Shown here: in pieces, positions 52,207 through 62,199 of the stretch | Layout of the letters: each line of letters starts with the position of its first letter | How positions within the stretch are numbered: the stretch's first letter is position 1 | Source of the DNA: Perognathus longimembris pacificus | Taxonomy: Eukaryota; Chordata; Mammalia; Rodentia; Heteromyidae | Length of the DNA stretch: 64,000 bases | Assembly (NCBI RefSeq): GCF_023159225.1 | Contig: NC_063177.1 | Span: 15,958,673-16,022,672 of the forward strand | Reading direction: 5' to 3' | Translations under genes and position numbers: made by a program | Notes under the pieces: generated by a model | Database searches by the model: none | What the model saw: only the letters and a program-made list of their open reading frames with translations | Told to the model about the DNA's origin: nothing

Positions 52207-52445
52207 AGGCATGGCACTGGTTGCTCATGCCTGTAATTCTTAGCTATTCAGAAGCCTGAAATCTGAGGAACATGGTTCAAAGCCAGCTCTGGCCTCTGTC
52301 CCTCCGTGAAGTTAAGGTCAATCAGTTAACAAGAGGTCCAAAATGGTGTTGCCCAAGTAGCAGAGTGCCAAACTTGAGGGAAATAGCTAATAAGCCTGTG
52401 GTGAGTTCAAGCCCCAGGACCGGCACACACACACACACACACAGC
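52207..52445 (+). repeat. B1-Geo SINE with (CA)n tail
   Basis: 'ggcactggttgctcatgcc' to 'gttcaagccccaggacc', then nine CA units. Confidence 0.7.
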
Positions 52446-52539
52446 TTTAAGAAACGACCTGACATCTTCAGTTCTTTGGGAAGGACTTGGACTTCTCCCC
52501 TCTTGGCCTGATCCTTTTATGTACCTAAAGATGGAATAT

Positions 52540-52952
52540 GAAGGATTCCTGTCTTATTTCCCTAGGTCAAGCAAGACACCAGGCACAGGTGAGCAGGCTT
52601 GATCACATGCCTGTCCGTGGACAGGTTATTCCAATCTGGGCCTGGCCGAGGACATCACCTTTGGTCCCCACGGGACAAGAGCCCCTTAAACTAGGTAGAG
52701 CATTCTACTGTGGACCTGGCCAAGGTCATCGCCCAGAGCCCCCGGGGCCCCCAAGAGATCCTAACCATTTTCTATTTTCTGCTTCCTTGTTAAACCCTAT
52801 GTAAGCCCACCCCCAAATCCCGTCCCTGGCACAACCTCCAGTCCCGGGGTGAGGGAGGGGGGAGGCCTGTGCCTCCCTCAGTAAAAAGCCCTCTCCTGTT
52901 GACGATCAAGCCCGGCCTATTCCTTTTCCGTTCTCCTCCATTTTCCTAACAC
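52540..52952 (+). repeat. Candidate solo LTR upstream of the METTL16 promoter
   Basis: GC-rich sequence with 'cctatgtaagcccacccc' then 'tcagtaaaaagccctctcc', and an 'ttttcctaaca' end. The layout is like a class I LTR U3-R-U5, but no TSD is convincing. Confidence 0.35.
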
Positions 52953-53291
52953 TTCCTCTGTAACGAGTTTGCTTTTCCAGCCTCACAAGAAGTTTGACTT
53001 ATGATGATTAAAGGTGGCATCGTTGATAGAGACCTGTTACACACAAGCAACAACTGCCCGCCATCAAATCCAAAAGTCTCTCTTCCTCATCCTCAAACGC
53101 ACCCCACGAGCCCCCGCCACAGTCTAAGAAAAGATGATATACTAAACCGGACTGGGGCCTAGAAAGCACAAAACCATCACAAAAACCAATAAACCAAAAA
53201 CGAAGTTCTCTAGCAGACCGCAGGCTAGAGGCTGCCCGTAACCGCAGCCGTCACACTCACACCTTCAGGTCTAAAGCGTCGGCAAGCTCCA

Positions 53292-53305
53292 GTTATCGCG
53301 ATAAC
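53292..53305. promoter_or_regulatory. 14 bp perfect palindrome with TCGCGA core
   Basis: 'gttatcgcgataac' equals its own reverse complement. The core TCGCGA is shared with the BANP/Kaiso-type element (TCTCGCGAGA), but the flanks differ. It lies about 85-95 bp upstream of the YY1 motif. Confidence 0.6.
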
Positions 53306-53389
53306 AAGCCCCCTCGTCCCGCCTCCACCAGCTAAGTCAGAGGTCACGCGAGAGTGACTAGGCCAATCACGAGGCCAGATGGCTCCCCA

Positions 53390-53520
53390 AGATGGCGGCG
53401 CGCTGGGAGCGTAGCATCTGCGTTTCTAAGAGCTGGGCGCTGCTGGGATTAATATTTTGGAGTTGAACGAGCCCCCGCCAGAGCCGTCGTCGTTGTCGAG
53501 CGGGAACACCGGCCTCAGAG
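53390..53520 (+). other. METTL16: METTL16 exon 1 (5'UTR)
   Basis: Inferred non-coding first exon. Its 3' boundary is the donor 'ggcctcagag|gtgggt' at 53520/53521. The start is placed at the YY1 motif and may shift by tens of bases. If the RNA starts upstream of 53392, it contains a 24-codon uORF (53392-53466) beginning MAARWERSIC. The exon is assigned to METTL16 because it is the only CpG promoter upstream of the coding exon on the same strand. Confidence 0.7.
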
Positions 53521-53640
53521 GTGGGTCACTTGAGCTTTAGGCGGGATGCGATCTTGAATGATTTAGCCCAGGGGTCCTCGTCGGATTTGGGGCCCGTGAG
53601 GTGCTGACTTGGGGGTCGGGGGCGGGTGTGTTCGGGTGGG

Positions 53641-54500
53641 CTGGTGGGCGGAGCTGGCGATGGGAATGGAGGCTGGGATTGAAGGAGAGACCCTGGAGCT
53701 GGAATGTGCTCCGAGGTTGAGACATCTGAAAGCCGAAGCGGGAAGACTACTGAGGAGGAAGGAGCAGAGAGCTGGGGGCAGGGCAGAACTGGAGGGAAAA
53801 AGTCCAATTTATGGGGGAGGTCGAGGAGAGAAAATGGAGGCCAGGGTCGGCAAGGGTAAGATCTACTGAGAAGGAATTCGAAGTTCCAGAAGCAGAATTT
53901 GACCGTTTTCTTGGCTTACTTGTTAAAGGGGGGCGAAAAAAAGGGTTGAGGTTCCAAGGAAACCGAAATATGGAAACGAGAAAGATCAAAGAAGATGGAA
54001 GCATTCGTTTTCCGAACCGCTGCTACTACTTTAGCTTTCTGAAGTGACTGGTCAACTAGAAGGAAAGGTGCTTTCCCTTGGGTTGGGCTTTTTATTTTAT
54101 TTTATTGAGACTTAAGAAGGGGACAGACTGCTAAATCACAATGAGAATGCTATGTTTCAGTAGTATATACCGTGAAAAGTGTTTCATAGCACTTTAAGTC
54201 AACAACTAGTTGAGTGCTTATTTGCCCAGGCTCTGTTTAAGGCAAAGGGATGTAAATAGTGAAAAATGAGACATTTTGCCTTTTTTTTTTTTTTTTAGCT
54301 TACTGGTAAGGCAGATCATATGTATGGAATGTTACGTGGGTAGATTTTGTGTGGAAGACAGCTAGACAGGGAACAGGAGCTTGTTCGCTCTGTGTATTTA
54401 CATGTGATGTTAATAAGGTAGGTGATGTTTGACTAAAGGCCTGCTCAATGTCTGTACCTGAGGTGGAAGAACAACCCATGAAGACTGAGTACCAACAGCA
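53641..54500. other. Unique 5' part of METTL16 intron 1
   Basis: GC-rich at first, then AT-rich. Overlapping short frames (53609-54047) follow the GA-rich composition and show no domain. No repeat is seen except a short (TTTTA)n at about 54090. Confidence 0.5.
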
Positions 54501-54510
54501 AGAGCAAAAG

Positions 54511-54733
54511 TTTTTTTTTTTGTTTTTTTTTTTTGGCGGGGGGGAGTCCTGGACCTTGGGCTCAGGGCCTGAGCACTGCCCCTGACTTCTTTTTGCTCAA
54601 AACTAGCACTCTACCTCCTGAGCCACAGCGCCACTTCTGGCCATTTTCTATGTATGTGGTGCTGGGGAATCGAACCTGGGGCTTCATGTATACAAGGCAA
54701 GCACTCTTGCCACTAAGCCATATTCCCAGCCCA
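54511..54733 (-). mobile_element. IDL-Geo SINE in METTL16 intron 1
   Basis: TSD 'aagagcaaaa'. A G-run, 'ggcggggggg', replaces 'ggcca' next to the poly(T). Confidence 0.85.
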
Positions 54734-54929
54734 AGAGCAAAATTTCTAAGGCATGTGGCAGACTTGAAGAGACAGGGAGGAGGTCACTGTGGCTACAGCA
54801 GAGGGAGCAAGGAAAAATTGGAGATTCCATTAGAGAAAAGTGGAGAGTGCCAGGTAAAAGTTGACATCCAAGTTAACTTACAGGCATGAGACAGCTTCAG
54901 CTAAAACTTCAGTGCCTGTATTAGGAAGT

Positions 54930-55022
54930 TAGTTAGACACAGTAGTCTAGGAGCTTATTGATAGGATTCATGCTTACATGTGTAAGACTCTGGGTTCAAT
55001 CTCTAGGCCCTTCCTCCCAAAA
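54930..55022 (+). repeat. ID-like monomer
   Basis: 'ttattgataggattcatgc' to 'tgggttcaatctctaggc'. Diverged. Confidence 0.45.
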
Positions 55023-55159
55023 AAGTTACTTAGCAAACAAATGTTTTTTTGACTCTTCATATATTTTAACCAGAATAAGTAAGTAATGTAGGAAGTTGTC
55101 AGTCTGTAACTTAATTTGTTTCACTTATGTGTAGTGTATCGTGTGTCAACTATATGGTC

Positions 55160-55335
55160 TTTTTTCTTGGGGGGGGAGGGTGTTCTATCCTGAGGCTTGA
55201 ACTCAGTGCTTGAGCTTTTTTGCTCAAGGCTAGTGCTCAACCACTTGAGTTGCAGTTCCACTTCTGGCTTTTTGGTTGTTAATTGAGAGACAAGAGGCTA
55301 TGCTAGTTTTGAATGATGACATTCAGAATATGTTA
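55160..55335 (-). repeat. B1-Geo SINE, B1-like half eroded
   Basis: The Geo half is clear ('gcttgaactcagtgcttg'), then the linker 'ggttgttaattgagagacaa'. Confidence 0.6.
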
Positions 55336-55415
55336 TAGAGCCCTAATAGAGCAGTGTCTCTTGAAATTGTTTTTCAGTTTCTATTCAGAATTACAAGAAA
55401 GGAAAACATAGTCCT

Positions 55416-55630
55416 TTTTTTTTTTTTTTTTTTTTTTGGCCAGTCCTGGGCCTTGGACTCAGGGCCTGAGCACTGTCCCTGGCTTCTTCCCGCTCAAGGC
55501 TAGCACTCTGCCTCTTGAGCCACAGCCCCGCTTCTGGCCGTTTTCTGTATATGTGGTGCTGGGGAATCGAACCTAGGGCCTCGTGTATCCGAGGCAGGCA
55601 CTCTTGCCACTAGGCTATATCCCCAGCCCC
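55416..55630 (-). mobile_element. IDL-Geo SINE, young subfamily, METTL16 intron 1
   Basis: TSD 'aacatagtccttttt'. Private changes: 'cctcttgagcc' and 'cagccccgc'. Confidence 0.93.
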
Positions 55631-55644
55631 AACATAGTCCTTTT

Positions 55645-55732
55645 TAATCTCATCACTCAGGAGAATCTTGAGACCAAAGCTGGTCTGAGCTACATAGTGA
55701 GGGCTTTCTCAGAGAACCAAACCAAAACACTC
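55645..55732 (+). repeat. B1-like fragment
   Basis: 'tggtctgagctacatagtg' and a tail 'gagaaccaaaccaaaac'. Confidence 0.55.
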
Positions 55733-55741
55733 TCCCTCCCT

Positions 55742-55795
<54 letters not shown>

Positions 55796-55796
55796 G
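55730..55796. repeat. (CT)n microsatellite
   Basis: (CCCT)n passes into about 25 CT units. Confidence 0.95.
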
Positions 55797-55927
55797 GAGA
55801 ATAGTATGTTATAGTGATAGTGTGAGGAGTTAAAGGTAGCAACTCACTGCTTAAAAACTTCCAAGTGATTTCAAATGTTCACTTATTATATACCAGTTGC
55901 TGGGAGTACAGTGAAGAATAAAGTGGG

Positions 55928-56176
55928 AACTGGGTGCTGGTGGCTCACTCCTGTAATCCTAGCTATTCAGGAGGCTGAGATATGAGAATCATGGTTCAAA
56001 GCCAACCCAGGCAAGAAAGTCCCTGAGACTGTTATCTCCAATTAACCACCAGAAAACTGTAAGTGGCGCATTGGTTCAAAGTAGTAGAGCACTAGCCTTG
56101 AGCAAAAGAGCTCAGGGACAGTGCCCAAGCCCTGAGTTCAAGCTCCATGACTGACCAAGAAAAAAAAAAGAAAAAG
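55928..56176 (+). repeat. B1-Geo SINE
   Basis: Full length with an A-rich tail broken by G. Confidence 0.8.
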
Positions 56177-56290
56177 GAAAGAAAAAAGTGGGAATGTCTA
56201 AGTGTAGAATGTGAGTGTATGATGTAAGTGAAGTAATTACACTCACAGCCACTGTGAAGATGGAAAAGCATGGGGTGCTTTGAAAACAGA

Positions 56291-56382
56291 TTAGGGGCTA
56301 GGAGTATGGCTCAAGAGATAGATTGCTTGCCTGTCAAGGTGGAAGCCCTGAATTTAAATCCCAGTACTGCAAAGAAAAAGAA
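56291..56382 (+). repeat. ID-like monomer
   Basis: 'aggggctaggagtatggctc' to 'aaatcccagtactgc'. Confidence 0.65.
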
Positions 56383-56559
56383 AGCATATAGAGTGGGCTC
56401 CTGATTAGCTGTTTAGGTGAGAGAAAGCTTACTTGAGAAAGTAATTCTTAGGGTATAATTTGAAGGGCTAATGGGTCTTCAAAGTTCAATGAAAGGCAAT
56501 GGTAGAAAATGATGAGAATCTTACAAGCATAAGGATAGCAGATGGTGAGATACACCACC

Positions 56560-57100
56560 ATGTAGCAGAGAAAATGAAAGCAAACCATGATACATGGGGC
56601 ATACAGATGAGGTAGGCAAGGCCCACATCATGTAGGCCTTGTTAATGATTTTAGACTTGAACAGCTTTAACAAGCTGCTAAAGTAATTTTGCAAGGGAAC
56701 GTTCAGATCTGCATTGAGAGAAGGGGAAAGGCTTGTCTTCTGGGTGAAAAATGGATTGCAAGGGGCAATCCATTTATGAGACTCTTATTACTACTTTGAG
56801 TCTCTAATAGAAATCCAAAAAAGAAATGATTATGATCTGGGCCAGAGAAGTGGAGTTATAGGGATGAAAAGTTGGATAGGATCAAGAAATAATTAGGATA
56901 GGGAAAATACTAAAGATTTCTAGCTTGTGTGTCACAGGAAAGATAGTAGTGCCATTCACTAACAGAGGAAAGATTAGGGGAGGACCAGTGTAGGGCTGGT
57001 AGATAACTTAATTTTGGACATGTGTATAAAGTGCTTTTTGGCTATTCAAGTGAGAACTATAGTAGGCAGTTAGAGATACAATTTGAAAAGATCTGGAGTG
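56560..57100 (+). repeat. Ancient interspersed repeat, family not assigned
   Basis: 'ccacatcatgtaggccttgt' and, 370 bp later, 'ttaattttggacatgtg' appear in the order of a mammal-wide repeat that I recognise by pattern but cannot name safely. There is no coding potential. Confidence 0.4.
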
Positions 57101-57392
57101 ATGGCAACAATTCTCTTTTTTAAGATTGGCTAATTTCCAGCATAGAAACTGTCAGAAAACCTGAAATAGGTTGTTAACATTTATTACTGTGTAAAATTGC
57201 ATCTCTAAAGAAGCTGGTGAATGAAAGGTTCTTATTGCTAGGATACTTAATAATAGATTATGACTCAACTGTTGACAGGGAAAGTAGGGCCTCTGGAAGA
57301 AGAGATGCTTGAACTGTGATCCTAAGGAGGAACAGGAATCCACCCGCTCAAGAAGCTGGTGAAGGGAAGAACAGTACAGTTAAAGGAATCTC

Positions 57393-57590
57393 CTGGGGCT
57401 GGGGATATGGCCTAGTGGCGACAGAGCTTGCCTTGTATACATGAGGCCCTGGGTTCGATTCCCCAGCACCACATATACAGCGCCAGAAGGGGCGCTGTGG
57501 CTCAAGTGGCAGAGTGCTAGCCTTGAGCAAAAAGGAAGCCAGGGACAGTGCTCAGGCCCTGAGTCCAAGGCCCAGGACTGGCCAAAAAAA
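57393..57590 (+). mobile_element. IDL-Geo SINE with linker deletion
   Basis: TSD 'aaggaatctcctgg'. The linker is shortened to 'tatacagcgccagaagggg'. Confidence 0.88.
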
Positions 57591-57607
57591 AAAAAAAAAG
57601 GAATCTC

Positions 57608-57700
57608 CTGGAGCTGGTTATGTGGCTCAAGTGGCAGTGTGCTTGCTAACAAGCACGATGCCTGAGATTAGTCTCCAGCACAGAAAAATAAAAACAAAGG
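57608..57700 (+). repeat. ID-like monomer
   Basis: 'tggagctggttatgtggctc' to 'agattagtctccagcac'. Confidence 0.55.
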
Positions 57701-57774
57701 GAATTGCCTGTTCTAAGGCCCTATGGCTTAGATGGAGGTGCTGAAAGAGCCAGAGGTGTGACTTAAGCTGATGG

Positions 57775-57905
57775 TGAAAAGATAGGTTAAGGCCAGATCA
57801 TGTAGGATCTGATATATATGTTGAAGTAATGATATTTGCTATTATCCTAAGAGTAAGGTTTTGAGCAAATAGATATTGAAGGACATACTGAGATTTGTGC
57901 TTAGA
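57775..57905 (+). repeat. Second copy or part of the ancient repeat
   Basis: 'gccagatcatgtaggatct' parallels the motif at 56.6 kb. A possible continuation appears at 58490-58745, with SINEs between. Confidence 0.35.
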
Positions 57906-57919
57906 AACAATTACTGTGT

Positions 57920-58058
57920 AAGGAATAATGTATGTCTGTAGTTTCTGCACTGAGGACCTGGAAGCAGGAGGCCAGCTTGGGCTACATAACAAATTCAGAT
58001 CAGTATGAGTTTTATATAGCAAGAACCTTTCTCAAAATAAACAAACAAATAAATAAAG
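57920..58058 (+). repeat. B1-like SINE with (AAAT)n tail
   Basis: 'gcaggaggccagcttgggc' and 'tctcaaaataaac'. Confidence 0.6.
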
Positions 58059-58065
58059 GACTGGA

Positions 58066-58284
58066 ACTGGGAATATGGCCTAGTGGCAAGAGTGCTTGCC
58101 TTGTATCCATGAAGCCCTAGGTTCAATTCCTCAGCACCATATATATAGAAAACTGCCAGAAGTGGCACTGTGGCTCAAGTGGTAGTGTGCTAGCCTTGAG
58201 CCAAAGGAAGCCAGGGACAGTGCTCAGGCCCTGAGTTCAAAGCCCAGGACTGTCCCCCCCCCCCCCCCCAAAAAAAAAAAAAAG
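58066..58284 (+). mobile_element. IDL-Geo SINE with a C-run before its tail
   Basis: Normal up to 'gcccaggactg', then 'tcccc' with about 16 C in a row, then poly(A). Confidence 0.82.
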
Positions 58285-58368
58285 GGCTGATGATGTAGCA
58301 CAGTTTTTCCTAGTATGCCTAAGGTCCTGGGCTCATTCCCTAGAATGGAAATAAATAAATAAATACAT
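58285..58368 (+). repeat. ID-like monomer with (AAAT)n tail
   Basis: 'gggctgatgatgtagcac' to 'gctcattccctagaatgg'. Confidence 0.55.
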
Positions 58369-58372
58369 GATT

Positions 58373-58487
58373 CAGCTGGGTGTGGTGTTGCATTACCTAT
58401 AATTCCAGGATTTGGGAGGCTGAGACAGGAGGATCATAAGTTGGAGACTCTATTAAACAGCCAGACCTTGTCTCAAAAACAAAATCA
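58373..58487 (+). repeat. B1-like SINE
   Basis: 'ctgggtgtggtgttgcatta' and 'gaccttgtctcaaaaac'. Confidence 0.7.
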
Positions 58488-58777
58488 CTGTCAGGTGGAA
58501 AGGCAGTGGTGAGAGCAGGAGTGCCTCAGTAGTCTAGGTGGCCTATACTGGACTGATTGTAGGGGTAGGAAAAAGAGATGGGTTGAGCTGTTTAGCAGGT
58601 GCACCCCACAGGACTTACTGGATATATGAAGGAGAGAGAACTATCAGATAACTGCTAGGTTTCTGGCTTGCTTTATTCAGGAGAATATTGTTAAAAGTGG
58701 AAAATATATATAACAAAGGGGAAAAATCACCTATACCTAGAAATGGATATATGCTAAAATATTTTTTCAATTGCCAA

Positions 58778-58865
58778 CTTGAGGCTGGGGTGCAACTTGG
58801 TGTAGAGCACATGCCTAATTATGTTTGAGTCTTAGGGTCCAATCCCAATATTCAAGAAAAAAAAT
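58778..58865 (+). repeat. ID-like monomer
   Basis: 'tgaggctggggtgcaacttg' to 'agggtccaatcccaatattc'. Confidence 0.55.
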
Positions 58866-59230
58866 TACCAGCAACCTGGAAATTAGGTAAATTACGCCAG
58901 CTTTTATTTCTCCATAGAAACACATTAGCTTTTGTCTATTTTGTAATCTGAATAAAGATAGAAGGATATCTGTTTTTGTCTAGGAACAATAAGACTGAAA
59001 TTTACAAAAGAAACTGGGATAGAAGGGATTTTTGCAAAGTTCAGTGACTCAGTATTTAATCCTTGCAAGGCCACTTGAACAATGAACCTGGGACTAATAA
59101 TCTTGCCTTCTGTCACTTTGAGGCTGGTGACTGATATTGAATCTAGAGCTTACCTCTGCTAGGAAGTGATTTGCCACTAAATATACCCTCAGCATACTTT
59201 GATACTCGTAAAAGAATAAATTTTTACTCT

Positions 59231-59458
59231 TTGTTTTTTGTGTGTGTATGTGCAGGGATGGGAGCTTGAAGTCAGGGTCTAGACGTTGTCCTTTAGTCTT
59301 TTTACTCAAGGCTGGCACTCTACAACTTGAGCCACATCTCTACTTCCAGCCTTTTGGTAGTTAATTAAAGACAAGAATCTCATGGACTTTCCTGTCCTGG
59401 CTTGCTTCCAACCACAATCCTCAGATCTTAGCCTCCTGAGAGCAACCAATGCCTGGTA
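59231..59458 (-). repeat. B1-Geo SINE
   Basis: A near full-length minus copy with 'gagcaaccaatgcctgg' at the end. Confidence 0.65.
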
Positions 59459-59513
59459 ATTTTTTTCCTCACTCTTATTTTTCTTGTTGGTTATGGGGCT
59501 TGAGCTCAGGATC

Positions 59514-59634
59514 TGGACCGACCGACCTTCCTTCCCTCCTTCCCTCCTTCTCTCCTTCCCTCCTTCCCTCCTTCCTTCCTTCTATCCATCCATCCATCCA
59601 TCCATCCCATCCATCCATCCATCTATCAATCTAT
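59514..59634. repeat. (CTTC)n/(CATC)n compound simple repeat
   Basis: It starts with 'accgaccgacc', then TTCC/CTCC units, then about ten CATC units. Confidence 0.92.
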
Positions 59635-59635
59635 G

Positions 59636-60065
59636 CCAGAATTGGGGCTTCAACTCAGGGACCTGGGCATTTACCTTCTTTTGCTCAAGGCTAGCACTTT
59701 CCTGCTTGAGCCACAGCTTTACTTTTGTTGTTGTTGTTGTTTTTTGCCAGTCCTGGGCCTTGAACTCAGGGCCTGAGTACTGTCCCTGGCTTTTTTTTGC
59801 TCAAGGCTAGCACTCTGCCACTTGAGCCATAGCGCCACTTCTGGCCATTTTCTACATACGTGGTGCTGGGGAATCGAACCCAAGGCTTCATGTATATGAG
59901 GCAAGCACTCTTGCCTCTAGGCCATATCCCCAGCCTACTTTTGTTTTTTTTTGTGATAGAGATGTGAGTCATGGAGGTTTTTGCCCGGGCTAGCTTTGAA
60001 CTGAGATCCTGAGGTCTCAGCTTCCTAAATAGCTAGGATTACAGGTGTGAGCCACCCATGCCCGC
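59636..60065 (-). repeat. B1-Geo SINE hosting an IDL-Geo
   Basis: The host pieces are 59636-59727 and 59937-60065. 'tacttttgtt' is duplicated at the junctions. Confidence 0.78.
59728..59936 (-). mobile_element. IDL-Geo SINE nested in B1-Geo
   Basis: A minus copy whose poly(T) side reads (TTG)n. Confidence 0.87.
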
Positions 60066-60079
60066 TTCTTTTTCCACTT

Positions 60080-60684
60080 TTAGATGATAAAAGGATGAAT
60101 TTATTGGGGAAGTAAAAAGTGAACCGACTGTCCAGGGTCGCAGCCCATACTCAGGAGCTGAAACTTCGACCATGAGCAGCCTTCCAGGCCTGATTATAAA
60201 GGCACACATCACATAGTTAAACCTGCCACATGCAGGTGGCCAATGAGGTCACAACACTTACAGAGCATGTTAGGTCACTCGCAGGCGGCCAATGGAGTTA
60301 CAGTCTGTCTCATAGTATCTGTTTGAACCAACCTGTCATTCTAGTTAGAATTGGTGCATGGATTTGGTGGGGCTCACATGATGCAGGTGGATATGCCTAC
60401 TCATGGGAGGGCACAGGTTTATCCTTGAAAGTTCCTTGAACCTTCCATGCCTCAGGTGGTCAAGCAGTTTACACAATCATATCATAGTGAAGGGGAACTT
60501 CCCTGGATTCTGAGCAGACAGGGCACACTCCCAACCCTGAGGCTCAGGGGCAGGGGAAGAGCTTAGTGAAGATTGGAGTCAGCTTCTGCTCTCTTTAACT
60601 GAGATGGAGTCAATCTGATACCCCTCAACAGCCAGTGTTGGTGCTGGCCAGATCTGACCTCCATATTATATTTCCCCCTTTATT
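60080..60684 (-). repeat. LTR of the unassigned ERV family, copy 2, truncated
   Basis: It aligns with 49.7-50.7 kb over 'aacctgccacatgcaggtgg' and 'cagagcatgttaggtcac' and over 'gatctgacctccatatta'. The U5 side beyond AATAAA is missing, and about 50 bp near 60510-60560 are extra. On the minus strand AATAAA lies at about 60097-60102. Confidence 0.7.
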
Positions 60685-61566
60685 TCTTGTGCATAAAAAT
60701 CAAATCATTGATTTCTCTTTTGGAGACCTTAATCTTGTCCGGACTGTAAAGGGACTCCACCTATAGGCTGCTGGGGAGAGCGAGGATGAGACAAGTGCCA
60801 GTTGGATGGGACTGCTGCTCTTAAGTTTGCACCCAGAAAGAACCTGGTTATCTGTGAGGTCCACCCCAAGGACAGCTGCAGGTGTTCTCACGTGTTTAAA
60901 TCTCCATCCAGTTACCTAGGTAACTGGCATACTTGGTGGCAGTTACATCCTTCTTTTCTCTGAGGTCACACCCAAATCCATCTGGACACTCTAATACACT
61001 TGGACACATCTCCCACTCCAAGCATCGCCTGAGAGTGACTCTCTAGCCTGCCATCTTTTTCCTTTTTGAATACTTACTGAACTCCTAAGAGCTACTGTTA
61101 GGCATGTATATACAGACACATCCTGCTAGTGTCAAGCGTGTGCACCTCAGGTGTGGTTTTGAGGTAGCAACTTGCATTTCTATCTTTTTATCTGTCTAGC
61201 TAGATCAGTGCTGGATCTTGCTTGAGCATGCATTCCCACTATTTCTGCCCTGGTTCCTAGCACTTTGCTTTTGTTCCTTATACCACTGTTTCCTGGGCAT
61301 GAGTTACCTTTCCCTAGATTACTCTTTTGATTAGCATTTACCTGGGAGTTACTGGAGTTCTTTGCTTTGCATACTTAAACGTAAATCTTTCAGTAAAATT
61401 CAGCTTCATCTCCAGCATGAACACTTTCAGTTTTAAAGAACTAGGACCTCCCTCTAGTTCCAGAATTTACAACCAGCAAACTGGCTTTGTACCCCTTCTT
61501 TCCAGACATATTTGCCTATTATCCTGTTCTCACCAGGCCTCTACTTGATGGAGAGTCTATGTTTAC
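60685..61566. other. Unique intronic sequence
   Basis: No repeat or conserved coding frame is recognised. Confidence 0.45.
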
Positions 61567-61812
61567 CTTTTTTTTTTTTTTATATAGTGGTTCTGAGGCT
61601 TGAATGCAGGGCTTGGGTGCTGTCCCTGAGCTTTTTTTGTTTGAGTCTAGTGCTCTGCCACTTGAACCACTTCTACCTCTGACTTTTGGGTAGTTTTTTG
61701 GAGATAAGTGTTTCACTGACTTTCCTGCTGGGGCTGGCTTTGAATTGTAATACCAAGATCTCAGCCCCTTGAGTACCTAGGATTTTAGGAGTGAGCCACT
61801 GGAGCCTAGTTT
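61567..61812 (-). repeat. B1-Geo SINE
   Basis: Full length, 'tgaggcttgaatgcagggc' to 'agtgagccactggagcc'. Confidence 0.7.
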
Positions 61813-61821
61813 ATATTTAAC

Positions 61822-61935
61822 TTTTTAAAAGCTAAGATTTTGCTGTGTAGCCCAGACTGGCTTAGAACTTGAGACCATCCTGCTTCTGCCTCCCAAGTGC
61901 TGGGATTACAAGATGTATACCACTACTGGTTGCAA
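61822..61935 (-). repeat. B1-like SINE
   Basis: 'gatcttgctgtgtagccc'-like start and 'cctcccaagtgctgggatta'. Confidence 0.75.
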
Positions 61936-61964
61936 ACACTTGTTTTTTATTTTTAAAGTTTTGT

Positions 61965-62150
61965 GTTTTGTTTATGATAGCTATCCTAATGGGTGTGAAG
62001 TGGAATTTCATTGTGATTTTGATTTGCATTTCTCTAATAACTATGTTTTCATGTGCTTATTTGTGTATATTAAAAAATATAAAATGTGTGCTTTCTTGCT
62101 TGATTGGAAAGATGTTTTGGCTATAACAAGTTGGCATCCACTGCTTTCCC
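61965..62150 (-). repeat. L1 ORF2 fragment just upstream of METTL16 exon 2
   Basis: 'tcattgtgattttgatttgc' and 'atttctctaataactatg' are the antisense of a well-known L1 ORF2 segment. It ends about 50 bp before the splice acceptor. Confidence 0.65.
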
Positions 62151-62199
62151 ATCAATATTTTAAAACTAAATATGTGCATTTTTTTTGTTCCTTTTGAAG

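Larger units (their letters stand above)
53210..53640. promoter_or_regulatory. METTL16: CpG island promoter of METTL16
   Basis: CpG density rises abruptly here compared with all flanking sequence. The block contains a CCAAT box ('ggccaatcacg', 53361-53371), a YY1-type 'caagatggcggc' (53388-53399), and a TCGCGA-centred perfect palindrome (53292-53305). There is no TATA box. In such promoters transcription commonly starts at or just beside the YY1 motif, which sets exon 1 at about 53390. Confidence 0.85.
53521..62199 (+). other. METTL16: METTL16 intron 1
   Basis: 8.7 kb from a GTGGGT donor to a TTTTTTTTGTTCCTTTTGAAG acceptor region. It contains at least five IDL-Geo copies in both orientations, an LTR, microsatellites and old LINE sequence. 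The first 500 bp are GC-rich and unique. Confidence 0.75.

Noticed and set aside
53609..54047. Short frames of 78-93 codons just downstream of METTL16 exon 1
   Set aside because: GA-rich intronic composition keeps stop codons rare on several frames at once. No conserved motif is seen.
49613..60684. The two related LTRs as the ends of a single 11 kb provirus
   Set aside because: The METTL16 CpG island, exon 1 and ordinary intronic SINEs lie between them, there is no polypurine tract or primer-binding site next to either, and they are too diverged.
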